A DNA stretch of 64,000 nucleotides from Tetraselmis striata (taxonomy: Eukaryota; Chlorophyta; Chlorodendrophyceae; Chlorodendrales; Chlorodendraceae): contig VCJN01000493.1 of assembly GCA_006384855.1 (NCBI GenBank), positions 62,001-126,000 on the forward strand, written 5' to 3'. Below are positions 1 to 10,847 of this stretch, piece by piece. The notes beneath the pieces are model-generated. The model made no database searches, had not been told where the DNA came from, and saw nothing but the letters and a program-made list of their open reading frames with translations. Position numbers and translations under genes: made by a program. The stretch's first letter is position 1; every line of letters starts with the position of its first letter.

Positions 1-900
1 CTGGGTTTCGGGCGTGATGTCCTGATGGGGCGCAGCGCAGGTCCACAAGTCACGAGCTCCACACAGTGAGGGAATTAGAAGCGGGGGGGGGGGGGGGGGG
101 TCAATGACATGGCCTTGCATGCTGGTGTTGGCGCGCACCGCTGCTGTGCTGCCGAATTCCGGTGTCATCCACCAAAGCTTGCATCTTCCGGCACTCAGGA
201 GCCGGTGGCAATCGAGCTTTGCCCGGCAGACATAACAGGCGTCAGTGGCTGATGGCCGTACAGTCGCGGGCATTGGACAACCATCAGCGGCAGCTCGTGA
301 TGTCGCTGTTTGGAGGTGAGAAGGCGGGACGAGAAGGGGAGGGGGGCTCACCTTGGCGATGGGGACGTCTATCTGCGAGGAGCTCTCAGATAGCTGAAGG
401 TCCAGAATTAGAGCGTCTGTTTCGTTGGTCGCTGTGCGTGTGCATTCAGGCGTGCAATCAGCATGTCATGTGGCGGGGCTTCCAGTCATCGTAGATAACA
501 GTGGTACAGACAGCAGCTTACCCGGCCTTGCCGACAGGCTCCCGTTCAAGTTCCGGAGAACACATGTGCCTGTACCTGTGTTGTTCCGCAAACAGATGCC
601 ACAATGTAAACACATTGGAAAGCGCTCTGCTTTGTAAACACAATCCCCGCTACGGCTGCTGTGGCAGCACCTCGTGTGGCCACAGGATAGGGTCTGAAGC
701 GCACCTGTCTCTACGTTGCCATCCTGAAGGAAGAGCGGGATGCTCTCCTGCACGGTCTGCTGCGTGGTGGTGCTGTTCCCTGTGCCATGGCACCCTTGGT
801 AGGACGCAAACCCACCAGGAAGTCGGTCTGCAAAGAGGGTCATAGAGATAATGTGGGAGGTACCATGAGCGCACGTGCGATGCCCCGTTCAGTTCATCTC
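1..900 (-). other. Left-edge region with possible exons of an unidentified minus-strand gene
   Basis: I do not recognise a gene here. On the minus strand, 431-352 reads as a clean 80-base exon between a CAG acceptor and an AAG|GTGAGC donor, followed by a C-rich intron start. A second possible exon begins at 305 after an AACAG acceptor. Minus-strand sequence at about 843-470 encodes a Cys-rich stretch with a C-x2-C-x2-C pattern. A poly-G run on the plus strand at about 84-100 would be sense poly-C for a minus-strand intron, as in the other genes of the window. The 5' and 3' ends are not visible and the gene may continue off the left edge. Function is not inferred. Confidence 0.25.
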
Positions 901-1589
901 GCTAATACGAGTACCCGTAAATATCCTTGGAGCTGTACCGGCGCAGCATGGCTCACCGGATGGAGTACGGCGGGGGTACACACTGCGGCGACCGATAAGT
1001 GGCGAAAGCACTTCCCCCCGCCCGGGTCGAGTGGGGCAGGCACGCTGCCGCTGGATAGCCGTGACTCGAGAATTGGCTCGTGTGGATTGCAACGGATGAA
1101 CGCTTGCCCGCGCGACACGTCCCTTGCCCGGCGATGCCACAGCAAGCCGCTGTGCCTGGGCGCAGACGCCGCGCGACACGGACGCAGCTCTACGCATCAG
1201 GACGCGCATTAAGGGCGCAGTGCTGAATCTCGCAACGCCTGCGGAGCAACGTAGTGTAACGTAGTTGGTGAAACTGTCTTTAGGTCGTCTGTGCGTTGTT
1301 CTCTGCTTGCAGAACGTGGGCTACAGTCGGCCGTGTCGGCAAGTGGCGATGGGAGCAGAGCGGCCTGCCGCCGCCTGCGCTGCGCCTGGGCAGAATCGAC
1401 ACACGCGACGACGACACAATAGTAGCGCAGCCCGCGACGATGAATGCATGGTCGATGCTGACGTGTGCTGCCAGCCTGCCGGTTCTGCGCTCGCGGGTTA
1501 TTCATCGACACGAAGTAGTACATACGTACAAGGGTGATGGGTATGAAGCAGCAGCAGTACCTGTCGGCCAGTAAGCAGTTTTGTTTGTT
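901..1589. other. No gene recognised
   Basis: Several open frames overlap on both strands, but none shows splice signals, a recognisable domain or a consistent composition. The right end abuts the poly-A side of a minus-strand LINE. Confidence 0.5.
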
Positions 1590-3697
1590 TTCGCCCCCGG
1601 GACAGGACTGGCACCAGTGAAACCCTTGCAGCGTCTCTACGACGGCCGTTTGGGCAGCAATCCAGTTACGGAAAGCCCTGGGTAGGCGACGCTCCGTTAT
1701 AGTCATCAAGCAAATTGCCGAAGCATTTCGCAAGACTAATTAGAGGCCAGTGACGGAATTTCCAACACTGTTGGATCACCGTCTAAAACACTGCCATCAA
1801 AATACCCGGCACTGACCACGAAAGGTCCGCCCTACCCGTTTGGGCGTCGGCCCATTCGAGTAATGCGAGTTGGGGCAAGCCCCAACCCGCGGAGCAAAGC
1901 ATTTCGGGAGTGCGATACATGTGCAACAAAAAAGGCAATGTGAGGGAGGGCCCGACGCCACAGCTGGAAAAATTTCCCATTCCCAGTAAAATCCAGGGCG
2001 CCGTGAAGGGAGGGGGGGACCCCGCTAACAATAAAGGCAGTTAAGTCCTCAGGTGTTGACGCACTAACCTGACTACTAATAAAATCCCTGAACTCCGGAA
2101 CTAACAACCCAAAATTATGACGGTGATACCCCCCACCGCGGGCACTCCACCAACATATGTTCGATAGTCTCATAGCCACCTCCGCCACATGCAGGGCAGT
2201 GTTCAAGGAACCGCTCAGGCATGGCATGAATCCGGGCCAATCGGCGGGCAGTGGGAAATACTCGGGTGCGTAATTGTATCATAATGTGCAACCCGGCCAC
2301 AACCCCCGCGGGGACACCCACACCGTACTGTGGCAACGGGTTTGACGCATAGGACGCCTGGACATATATACCCCAGGTGTTATTGCGTGCTAACGATACC
2401 GACGATTCGTAACGCGCCCACACCGATGCCTTTACTAGTTTAGCGGCATCGCGCGCGGCTAGTGACCTCCACTCAAGTGGAAGGTGCGCCCCCTCAGCTA
2501 GCCCTACGTTCGCCCTAGTAGTCGATCTAACCACCGCACAGTCCCCGACGTCCACGTGTTAGGGCGCGCCCGACTTGGCTGATCTACTAAATGGGTTATA
2601 CATGTATTCAAGTCGGATGCTTTAAGGAACGCCCGAGCCCGTGCCGCAGCGGCCGTAGCCTCTATGGGCGCAATATCCAATTCCCGCATCATCGGTGCAG
2701 TGGCTACCCCAGGGGAGTTTTTACCTACCCCAATGAGGCAACGCAAGCACTGATTGAGTACAGTTTGTAATTTATTTGCGCCGCTAGTTCTATCCATGCC
2801 CCATACTTCACACCCATAAGTTAAAACCGGCAGTACACAGGTTTTAAAAACCGACACACGCACATTAATAGGGATTATGTCCCGTCCACCGACTAATACC
2901 GAATCGAGCGCCTCAATAGCGCGTTTACCCTTCTTAACCCGGTCGTCTACTATGTGTTGCATACCTAAATCCGACTTAATGACCGTACCCAAGTACCTAT
3001 ATTCATTTACAACCGGTACCCGTTCCCCCCGAAGCTGCCATCGGGCAGCTTGTTCGCGTAACGCGGTCTCGTCGGAATATCGGCCTAATGCCATCACCCC
3101 ACACTTAAGTACCCCAAACCCCATAAAATGATCCTCCGCCCACTGCGAGAAGTGGGCGAACATGGCATGCAGGTTATCGAACGAGCCTGTGATACCAACA
3201 ACGTCGTCCGCGTATAACTGACCTGGCACCCTTAGTGGTTGCCTTGCCGCTAATGTGTCAGTGCACCCTGGAACATCACATCCTAGATGTTCTACCCCAT
3301 CGAATATATCGTTAATAAATATGTTAAATAGGATGGGGGAAGCGGGGCATCCCTGTCGGAGGCCACGCTCTATGGGTATGGGGTCTGATAGTGTTCCCGG
3401 GGCCACCCCTGTCTTGACCCGTACCATACTATCCCTGTATAAAGTTTTAATGAAGGTAAGCATATGACCCGAAACTCCTATGGCTTGTAGTTTTAGGAAT
3501 AAAAGCTCATGAGGTACGGTGTCATATGCCTTCCTAAAGTCAATAAAACCCGCGTACGTGGGTAGACCTGCCGCTTGGCGACGAGCCGCGATATCGAACA
3601 AGCTGGCGACTTGCATGGGGCCCTCCTCATTCCGCATAAAACCCGCTTGGCCAGTAAGCAGTACTCTAGCAGTTGTAGCCAACAGCAGCATCATGTA
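1590..3697 (-). mobile_element. 5'-truncated LINE retrotransposon, copy A
   Basis: This is a minus-strand non-LTR retrotransposon. Its 3' end lies at the low coordinate, where the minus strand finishes in an A-rich tail next to a conserved 3' UTR block (1593-1740). The reverse transcriptase region starts abruptly at about 3694, so the endonuclease and N-terminal part are missing. That is the usual product of incomplete target-primed reverse transcription. The 3' 1.1 kb matches copy C at 4660-5780 almost throughout, and the last 170 bases match the copy B fragment at 3888-4066. The element is inactive because of truncation and frame breaks. Confidence 0.88.
2115..3694 (-). pseudogene. LINE ORF2 remnant: reverse transcriptase and C-terminal zinc knuckle
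   Basis: The minus frame 3694-2504 encodes a 396-residue reverse transcriptase fragment. It contains GFIDFRKAYDTV (palm motif A), GLRQGCPASPILFNIFIND (primer-grip and fingers block), the catalytic box QLYADDVV and the thumb motif YLGTVIKSD. An overlapping minus frame 2555-2115 carries the typical C-terminal knuckle C-x2-C-x8-H-x4-C (starts HCPACGG). The two frames are out of register near 2504-2555, so the protein is broken by at least one frameshift. The N-terminal endonuclease is absent. The family is non-LTR, by motif order and knuckle position; the clade was not determined. Confidence 0.88.
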
Positions 3698-3887
3698 AAT
3701 CTTTATGTTTTACAATAATTAGATTGACAAAGCAGGGGGGACAGAAGTTGCCGAAACTGCAGATCATTTACAAAGTTTTGGCATCGAGAGCAGCAGGGCG
3801 GAACGAGGGAAACGGGAGGGAGGGTTTGCGTGAGTGGGAACTCACGCAACAGCAGAGGGTGGTCGTCCCGCTGAGTAACGGAGCGTT
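3698..3887. other. Short spacer, no gene
   Basis: This lies between the 5' truncation point of LINE copy A and the tail of copy B. Nothing recognisable. Confidence 0.5.
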
Positions 3888-4066
3888 TTTTTCGCCCCTG
3901 GCATAGGACTGGCACCAGTGAAACCCCGCCTTGCAATGTCTCTACGACGACCGGTTAGGCAGCGATCCAATTACGGAAAGCCTTGGCTGGGCATATATGT
4001 GACGACGCTCCGTTATACAATCATATAGCAAGCAAATTGCCAAAGCATTCTGCAAGACTAATTGGA
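3888..4066 (-). mobile_element. LINE 3'-end fragment, copy B
   Basis: About 175 bases match the 3' UTR of copies A and C. The match begins with the block that starts cgcccctggcataggactgg and includes the following sequence around 3960-4050. It is preceded by a T-run (minus-strand A tail). It is a very short, 5'-truncated insertion with its own point differences, so it is a separate insertion rather than part of A or C. Confidence 0.8.
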
Positions 4067-4659
4067 GCGTCTTATGATGTAGTCGCTGCTGGTGTTGTCC
4101 ATCGTTGCGACGCTGGTGGTAAATCCTAGTGCGTCTACTAATTCTGAGTGAGAAGCCGAAACGTCCAATGTTATTCATCGTGTATGCGCGCGTATGACTA
4201 ATGTTGTCCGACGAATGCTCGCGTCCATATCTCGATAGACCCCGACAGCTGCACCGCCACCGCGGCCACCGTCGCGAACCCCAGTTGACAAAGCTACCGG
4301 GCGGACATGCTACCTCGGCGTGTCAACGCATTATCGTGCACCCGTGAGACGCCAGACTATATCGGCGCAGCGCGGACCTTGCCGACAGCCGCATATGGGC
4401 CCGACAGGAACCACGACGAGGTATCAAACAGCACCGATAGGGCACTGAAGTTCACACCACCGATATTTCAAAAGAGCTCAGACTTCACGACGTGAAAACA
4501 CCTTTCCCTCTCCTTATTCATTAACAACTATGTGCCGGGAGTGACGCAACAAAATATTCTACTCAAGCCGAACGATCCAAACATCGACCCACATCTCCAG
4601 TCATACCTTTACCACAGGCTCATCCAGATTGCCCAACACTACCACCCGAGTTCTTATTT
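4067..4659. other. No gene recognised
   Basis: Unique-looking sequence between LINE fragments. Short open frames exist without motifs or splice context. Confidence 0.5.
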
Positions 4660-5780
4660 CTTCGCCCCCGGGACAAGACTAGGACCAGTGAAACCCTTGC
4701 AGCGTCTCTACGATGGCCGTTTAGGCAGCGATCCAGTTACGGAAAGCCCTGGGCAGGCGACGCTCCGCCGTTATAGTCAACATGCAAATTGCCTCAAGAT
4801 AATTAGAGGCCAGTGACACAATGTCCAACATTGCTGGATCACAGTCTAACATACTGCCATCAAAATACCCGGCACTGACCACGAAAGGTCCGCCCTACCC
4901 GTTTGGGCGTCGGCCCATTCGAGAAATGCGAGTTAAGGCAAGCCCCAACCCACGGAGCAAAGCATTTCGGGAGTGCGATACATGTGCAACAAAAAAGGCA
5001 ATGCGAGGGAGGGCCCGACGCCACAGCTGGAAAAATATCCCATTCCCAGTAAAATCCAGGGCGCCATGAAGGGGGGGGGGGGGGGGGCGGGGGGGGGACC
5101 CCGCTAACAATAAAGGCAGTTAAGCACTGAGGTATTGACGCAATAACATGACTACTAATAAAATCCTTGAACTCCGGAACTACCAACCCAAAAGTATGAC
5201 GGTGATATACCCCCACCGCGGGCACTCCACCAACATATGTTCGATAGTCTCATAGCCACCTCCGCCACATGCAGGGCAGTGTTCAAGGAACCGCTTGGGC
5301 CTGGCATGAATCCGGGACAATCGGCGGGCAGTGCGTGGGAAATACCCGGGTGCGTAATTGCATCGTTATGTGCAACCGGCCAGAACCCCCGCGGGGACAC
5401 CCACACCGTGCTGCGGTAACGGGTGTGACGCATAAGACGCTTGGACATACATACCCCAGGTTTTAGTGCGTGCTAACGATGCCGACGATTCGTAACGTGC
5501 CCACACCGATGCCTTTACTAGTTTAGCAACATCGCGCGCGGCTAGTGACCTCCACCCACGTGGAAGGTGCGCCCCCTCAACTAGCCCTACGTTTGCCCTT
5601 GCAAGTCGATCTAACCACCGCACAGTCCCCGACGTCCACGTGTTATATTAGGGCGCGCCCGACTTGGCTGATCTACTTACTAGGTTATACATGTATTCAA
5701 GTCGGATGCTTTAAGGAATGCCCGAGCCCGTGCCGCAGCGGCCGTAGCCTCTATATATGAGCGCAATATCCAATTCCCGA
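4660..5780 (-). mobile_element. 5'-truncated LINE, copy C
   Basis: This copy runs from the same 3' UTR block as copy A through the C-terminal zinc-knuckle coding region. It ends at about 5780, where similarity to copy A stops in the middle of the reverse transcriptase C-terminus. It differs from copy A by scattered substitutions, small indels and an expanded G-rich run at about 5071-5098. It abuts decayed Copia sequence, whose 5' part is missing, so this insertion or a later deletion removed the left end of the Copia element. Confidence 0.88.
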
Positions 5781-5811
5781 GTGCTACCTCGGAACTCAAG
5801 CACCTCTCTCA

Positions 5812-6330
5812 ATGCACGGCGGTCAACCGAGGTGCGATAGCATGGGACAACATGTGCCATCGTCTCGATCTCTCGACAGACAGGACGTGCAACACACTAT
5901 GTCACTACTCGACGCGGTGAATCGTACACTCGTCGACAAGAACTCGACGGAGTCACTTGTCGAATTTCTCGACCACAAATGGGGGGTTATCCATGCGCCT
6001 GACGCAGCTATGGACGTCACCGAGCAACAGCCCCGCGACTCGTTGCTCATTCCGACAGTTCTCAATGCACTTTCCGCAAAATACGATACTATCAAGACAA
6101 TCGGTGCGGGGAATGTTGACTTACATCGGTGTACTGCGGAAGGGCTGTTCGCCGAGCTCGTGTGTACGCCAAACTCTGCTCCGCACCAGCTTCTGCAGCT
6201 CCATCACCTCCAGTTGGTACTGCGGCATTTCTCACAACAGAGCCCGCCCCGACCTGCTCGCAGAATTTACAACTGGCCATGGTTCGGCAAGCGTGGATCT
6301 TGTGGCGATAAGCATTTGACTAGCCAGTAG
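5812..6330 (+). pseudogene. Copia gag-like fragment
   Basis: A 172-residue open frame whose helical spacing and central segment (SLLIPTVLNALSAKYDTI) resemble the Copia-type Gag domain, in which a short-chain Leu-rich region precedes a zinc knuckle. No knuckle is visible. It is assigned mainly because it sits upstream of Copia reverse transcriptase. Confidence 0.45.
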
Positions 6331-6729
6331 TGCACTACAAGTGAATTTTCAGCGCGCCCAAATCAAGACCCTGAAAATCAGGTATCCCGAAGACTGTAAG
6401 GCTAAAGCGTCGACTGTGCCGCTCTCGCGGCGTTCGAGGACGACAGCAGTGCAGTTGTGGCCGACCAGTCGAGCGACGACACCGACGCCGGCGACGAGCT
6501 TACCTCGAGGAGGAGGAGATGCAGTGAATGTCCGTTTCCTCGAGGATGAGAGCGGCTTCGCTCCGGATCCACACACTGAATGCTCCATCATACTGGAGGC
6601 TGATGAAGAGTAGCGCACGGTAGAAATGGAGATGGATGAGCAGCCAAAAGCAGACAACCATTAATGAACAACACAACGTAAATACCCATCCATGAGAGAC
6701 GACTCATCCCAGCTCGGTATCATGCCACA

Positions 6730-8420
6730 ATGGCATGCGGCAGCATCTGTTTGGACCAAGATCCACCCGATCTCCAACCAGATTATGCCATCTACCCTCC
6801 GGACCCCGGCGGCGACGGTATCATGCGGCAGACATATGTACTCTTGAGTGCTACATTCGTACCTACGCCTCGCAACTTCAACGAGGCGACGTGCCCGGAG
6901 TTCCGCGACCTGTGGGAACCAGCCATCCACAATAAGGAGTATGAAGGTATGATAGCCAACCGTACATGGGAACTAGTTGACACCCTACCTAGTAGTGCGA
7001 CAGTCCTACCCAATCAGTGGGGTTTATTGGCCGAGATAGCACCCGATGGCACTCTGCACATAACAAAAGCCAAGGCTGTTGTGTGTGGCAACTACCAAAT
7101 AGATGGTGATACGTGCAAGGAAACATAAGCACCTGTCATCCGCATTTCCAGTCTGGGGGTCTTCTTTACCGTTGTGGTTGCCATGCAGCTCCACCTCCGG
7201 CAGCTTGATGTTGTGGCTGCGTACCTCAACGCTTCCATTCCGGCGGATGAGTACATGTACATACGACAGCTTCAGGGGGTTCATGATGGTTATAGCAGAG
7301 TTTGCAGACTTCTCAAATGTCTGTATGGCCTCCGCCAGTCTGGTAGATACTGGTGCAAACTGTTGGCCATGTGGCTGATCAGTGTCGGCTGATCTAGTGC
7401 CAAGCATGACCATGCATCTTCATCCTACGGCAGGGAGACATCTACGCTGCCATGGGAGTCTATATGGACGACATGGAATTGGCTGGCAACGATAATCGTT
7501 GCTTGGACAAGCTTTGAGACTGACTTGCGTAATCGGTTCGTGGTTAAGAGGCAAAATGATCCTTGTGTTATTGGTATGTCAGTGTTTTACGATCGATCCA
7601 ACGGATACATCACTCTCCACGAGTTTCTGGATACATTTGGCATGCTCGACTTCAAGAAGTCCGATGTGCCTATGGTGGCCGACTAGCAAACAACCAGTCA
7701 CTCACCAGTATCTCCGCATCACCACTACTAGACGCCGAAGGTCGGTCCTAGTACGTGCGGCTAACGGGCTATCTCCTATATGTCAGCACCTCCACTCGAC
7801 CGAACATCACGACAGCACTCAGTGTTATGGGCAGCGTTCAGAAAGAGCCGCGTGTGATGCGCATGGCATCGCTTAAGCATGTGTTACGCTACATGAAAGG
7901 CACTATGCATCGCGGCATCACTCTCGGCGCCGACTCGGTCGACAACCTGCGACTGGTCGGCTATGTGGATGCCGACTTTGCCGCCGACCTGCTCCAACGC
8001 CATTCATCCCGTGGTAGGTATCTGTCCCGTTTCGGCGATCGGGGGCCATGCAGCTACAAGTCAGCGCTCATCCCCACCGCGACACAGGAACCCGGTAGCG
8101 GCATTGCACAGTCGACTGTTGATGCCGAGACAATGTCATTAATTGGCGCATGCTATCAATGATGGCATTCGCCTAAAATGCTCGTCTCTCATATCCTTGC
8201 CAGTCCAGTACAACCTCTCATCATGATGGAGGACAACCAGGGGCAATCAGCTATGCCACAAACGTTGTCATCAGTGACATGACGAAACACATCGATGTCA
8301 GCAAATGACACTTTGTCAAGGATCATGTGGAGGCAAGCACAATCATAGTCAACTACCTCGCCACCGACGTCAACACGGCAGACATGAAGACCAAACCCAT
8401 GCCCCGTCCTGCACTGGAGA
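6730..8420 (+). pseudogene. Copia pol remnant: reverse transcriptase and RNase H
   Basis: 6730-7125 encodes the start of the Copia RT domain: the NKEYEGMIANRTWELVDTLP segment and then a KAKAVVCGNYQIDGD segment, matching the family pattern W..A...E...n.TW.L and KARLV..G..Q..G. About 7129-7392 continues in another frame with QLDVVAAYLNASIP and CLYGLRQSGRYW. About 7440-7680 holds the GVYMDDM catalytic region with internal stops. 7755-8160 is Copia RNase H (start TGYLLYVSTSTRPNITTALS, then VLRYMKGTMHRG and the GYVDADFA metal site). The reading frame changes several times, so no product is expected. Confidence 0.85.
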
Positions 8421-8516
8421 AGCAATCTCCCTTTGCTATGGGTTAGTGAGCACACTCCGGATATGATGACGCCACACGAGTTCCACCCTGGACCCCCGGT
8501 GTACCGCCGAGGTGGA

Positions 8517-8960
8517 TGTTGGAGTATGTGCTATGCTGACTACAAATTCTCCTGGCGATCCGTTGATGCCAATATCTGCAGATCCGTGCGCTGCGCGCGA
8601 GTCCAGACTCCATATCCGACCCGAGTAAGATGACAATACACTGTAACTGTCGATATCATATATTACAAAACTAGTATCAGCACTCTAGCGCACGCGCCGC
8701 GTGTCTTACGCTCGGCCCGCGCATGCATATGCTTTGACCACTTCATTAGTCCCAAGAGTTCGAGCTCGGCTCCATTATTGCTCCCTCTGTAAGTAGCCCC
8801 GAGCGAGCACTTGCACCTTCCATCACTTCATCGGTTGAGCCGTTTAACATAGACTCATCCGGTGTAATTTAAACCTCTGTAATTAGCACTATCACCGTTT
8901 ACAAAGCATGGGGGCAGTCGTTTTGCTATCAACTCGCCAATGGCACGATTGCCATCCCCC
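8517..8960 (+). repeat. Candidate Copia 3' LTR (right end undefined)
   Basis: Starts TGTTGGAGT directly after a purine tract at the end of Copia pol. No second LTR copy is present for comparison, so only the left boundary can be proposed. A run of C at about 8957-8974 lies near the presumed right end. Confidence 0.4.
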
Positions 8961-8984
8961 CCCCCCCCCCCCCCAAGGGCGTCA

Positions 8985-10217
8985 ACCAGCCGAAGAAGTG
9001 CTATGCTGCAGTACACAATAGCGCATTAGGGTCGATGTAGTCCAACACTGCGTCGATGTAGTCCAACACTCCTCGCTGCCGAAATGGTTGATTTTCTGCA
9101 TCATCACGGCGATGATGTAGGCGGCAATAGTCGCGCCATTCTGTAGCGAGTGCGACGTTCGGGCGAATCCCTCCGGGGGCTGCTCGTGCACGTCCGTGGG
9201 CACGAGCTGCAGCCAACCGGTGAGGATGTCCGCTGTCAAGGACGCGTACTTCTTGCCGTAGTGCCCTACGGCCCATCTGGCCGCGGGCGGTCGTCCGCAT
9301 GCGAACGCTTGCCAGGCAAAGTCAAAATACCGCAACATGTCGGCGGTGTCGGGATGCGCCTCCGCTGCCGGCGGCTGGCATGATGGCCTAGCCAGCGTCG
9401 GGCTACCACGCATGATGCTCTTCAGGACGGGATGGAGGTACCAGGGGTACCCTTGGTGGTACGTATAGAAGAATCTCCTCCCGCGGCGATACTACGAGGT
9501 CCATGGACAGCATGCACTCAACTCCCGCCCCGCCACGTGACAGGAACATCAAGAGGACGATCACGGCCATGACCACCCGGAATAAGTACACACGTGGCAT
9601 CACGACGCGCTCCGCGCTCCAAGTCCAGCCCAACTCCAATCGCAGGGCTTTCATTAGGGCCAGCGCCTTATACACTACCCGGGAGGGCAGGTATACTGAT
9701 ATACTCGGGGTACCACATTCAGGTACATGGAAACATGTGAGGCCTCCAAGCCGCAGTCCCCTTGCGGACTTTGCTAACCAGGGGCCCGACCGCCAGCGCC
9801 GCCAAGCCGCAGTCCCCTAAGAACCCGTTGACCACGGACTGGCCCTGCAAGATTGTGGTCTTGATGATCGCCTTAATGCCGAGCGAGGTAGGTGACGTAC
9901 ATGGCCATCGTGCCCGGATGCTCCATGGGGAGGGGGAGCGTTGCTCCTCGCTCGTCACAAAAACGGGAGAAGTGTACGTAGGATCGTGCTGCCGTCGTAG
10001 GCCTACAACATATCATGTCCACGGTGGTCGAGGCCCATGCCGCGGACAGGAGTTCCATAGTCTGCTAGGTGATTTTACCAGACCCTACAATCTGGCCCAT
10101 GTAGGGCTTCATCGAATCCGCCCACCGGCTGGTGCAGCCCGCGACCTCAATAGCGTACTTGATGCGCCGCGCGCGCAAGACGCGACCGAACCGCCGGGGG
10201 GCGGTACAATTTGCTAA
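8985..10217 (-). pseudogene. Decayed tyrosine recombinase of a YR (DIRS/PAT-like) retrotransposon
   Basis: Read on the minus strand in several frames, this segment follows the recombinase at 18353-19423 from end to end. About 10060-9870 holds a core-binding stretch (RFCDERGATLPLPMEH against SFATFCEQEGLRPLQ). About 9675-9430 holds the catalytic-Arg region (EILLYV against SILLYVRKQKG). About 9300-8985 holds TSHSLQNGATIAA, where the His-x-x-Arg motif HSLRKG has lost its Arg (HSLQNG), and then the LDYIDPN tyrosine region. The tyrosine segment is duplicated in frame by a 21-bp repeat. Frameshifts and stops make it non-functional. It is a separate subfamily from the 14.9 kb element. Confidence 0.75.
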
Positions 10218-10847
10218 AGACACAGCTAAACCTTAAGGACTGGGGCGATATTAAATAAACTAAATATGATATGATTTATTTTGCATATATTGTCTCGGGG
10301 CGCGTGCCGCGCGCGTGCCAACCCTACCCACCCGGACAGAGCTAAACCCTGTTACCTGTACCCAGTTATTTCGGTGCTTTGTCCATCTCGGGTACCCATA
10401 CGGGTAAGGTCCTTGTGATGGGAGTTTTGGTGATGGGCGGAATTCCTGTAGCAGTCCCGGGCCGGCCCGGTGGCGGAAAAAAGGCGCAAGCGCACGTGCA
10501 CGTGATCCGTGCCACCCACCACCCATCCACCGATCGACCTGCATCGTCACCACCAATTCGCCGCTGGCAGCTTCACTCAAATAGTTGTCGTCGCTGTGAA
10601 TTACACGACCCAGCGACACTGCCACGCGTCCATTCTCCTGAAAGCGAGCGGCGTTGCGGCGTACACGCCTCTGTCGCCCACCCGCGCTGGTTCCTATTCA
10701 TTCGGTCTCCGGTTTGGAGCTACAGGTACCCGTATCCCTCACCTGCGCGCTTCCGAGCCACAGCCATCCCGGACTTCAGGGCCCGCTGCCTCACACTCTC
10801 AAGACGCACTTGGCGCGCATCGGCTGGGCAGGAGCCCTCCGGCAGCC
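10218..10847. other. Upstream region of the CDP-DAG synthase gene
   Basis: This presumably contains the promoter and 5' UTR of the downstream gene. Overlapping long frames on both strands are GC-driven and match nothing I recognise. No clear TATA box was found. Confidence 0.4.

Larger units (their letters stand above)
5781..8960 (+). mobile_element. Decayed Ty1/Copia LTR retrotransposon
   Basis: In order on the plus strand are a gag-like stretch (5812-6330), an undefined linker, Copia reverse transcriptase (6730-7390), the RT metal-binding part (about 7440-7680), RNase H (7755-8160) and the pol end with a KHID-like region (to about 8450). After a purine-rich tract at about 8508-8516, a sequence beginning tgttggagtatgtgctatg looks like the start of the 3' LTR; TG start plus polypurine tract is standard. 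The 5' LTR, protease and integrase are missing or unrecognisable. Many stops and frameshifts mark it as old. The right end of the LTR is not defined. Confidence 0.8.
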
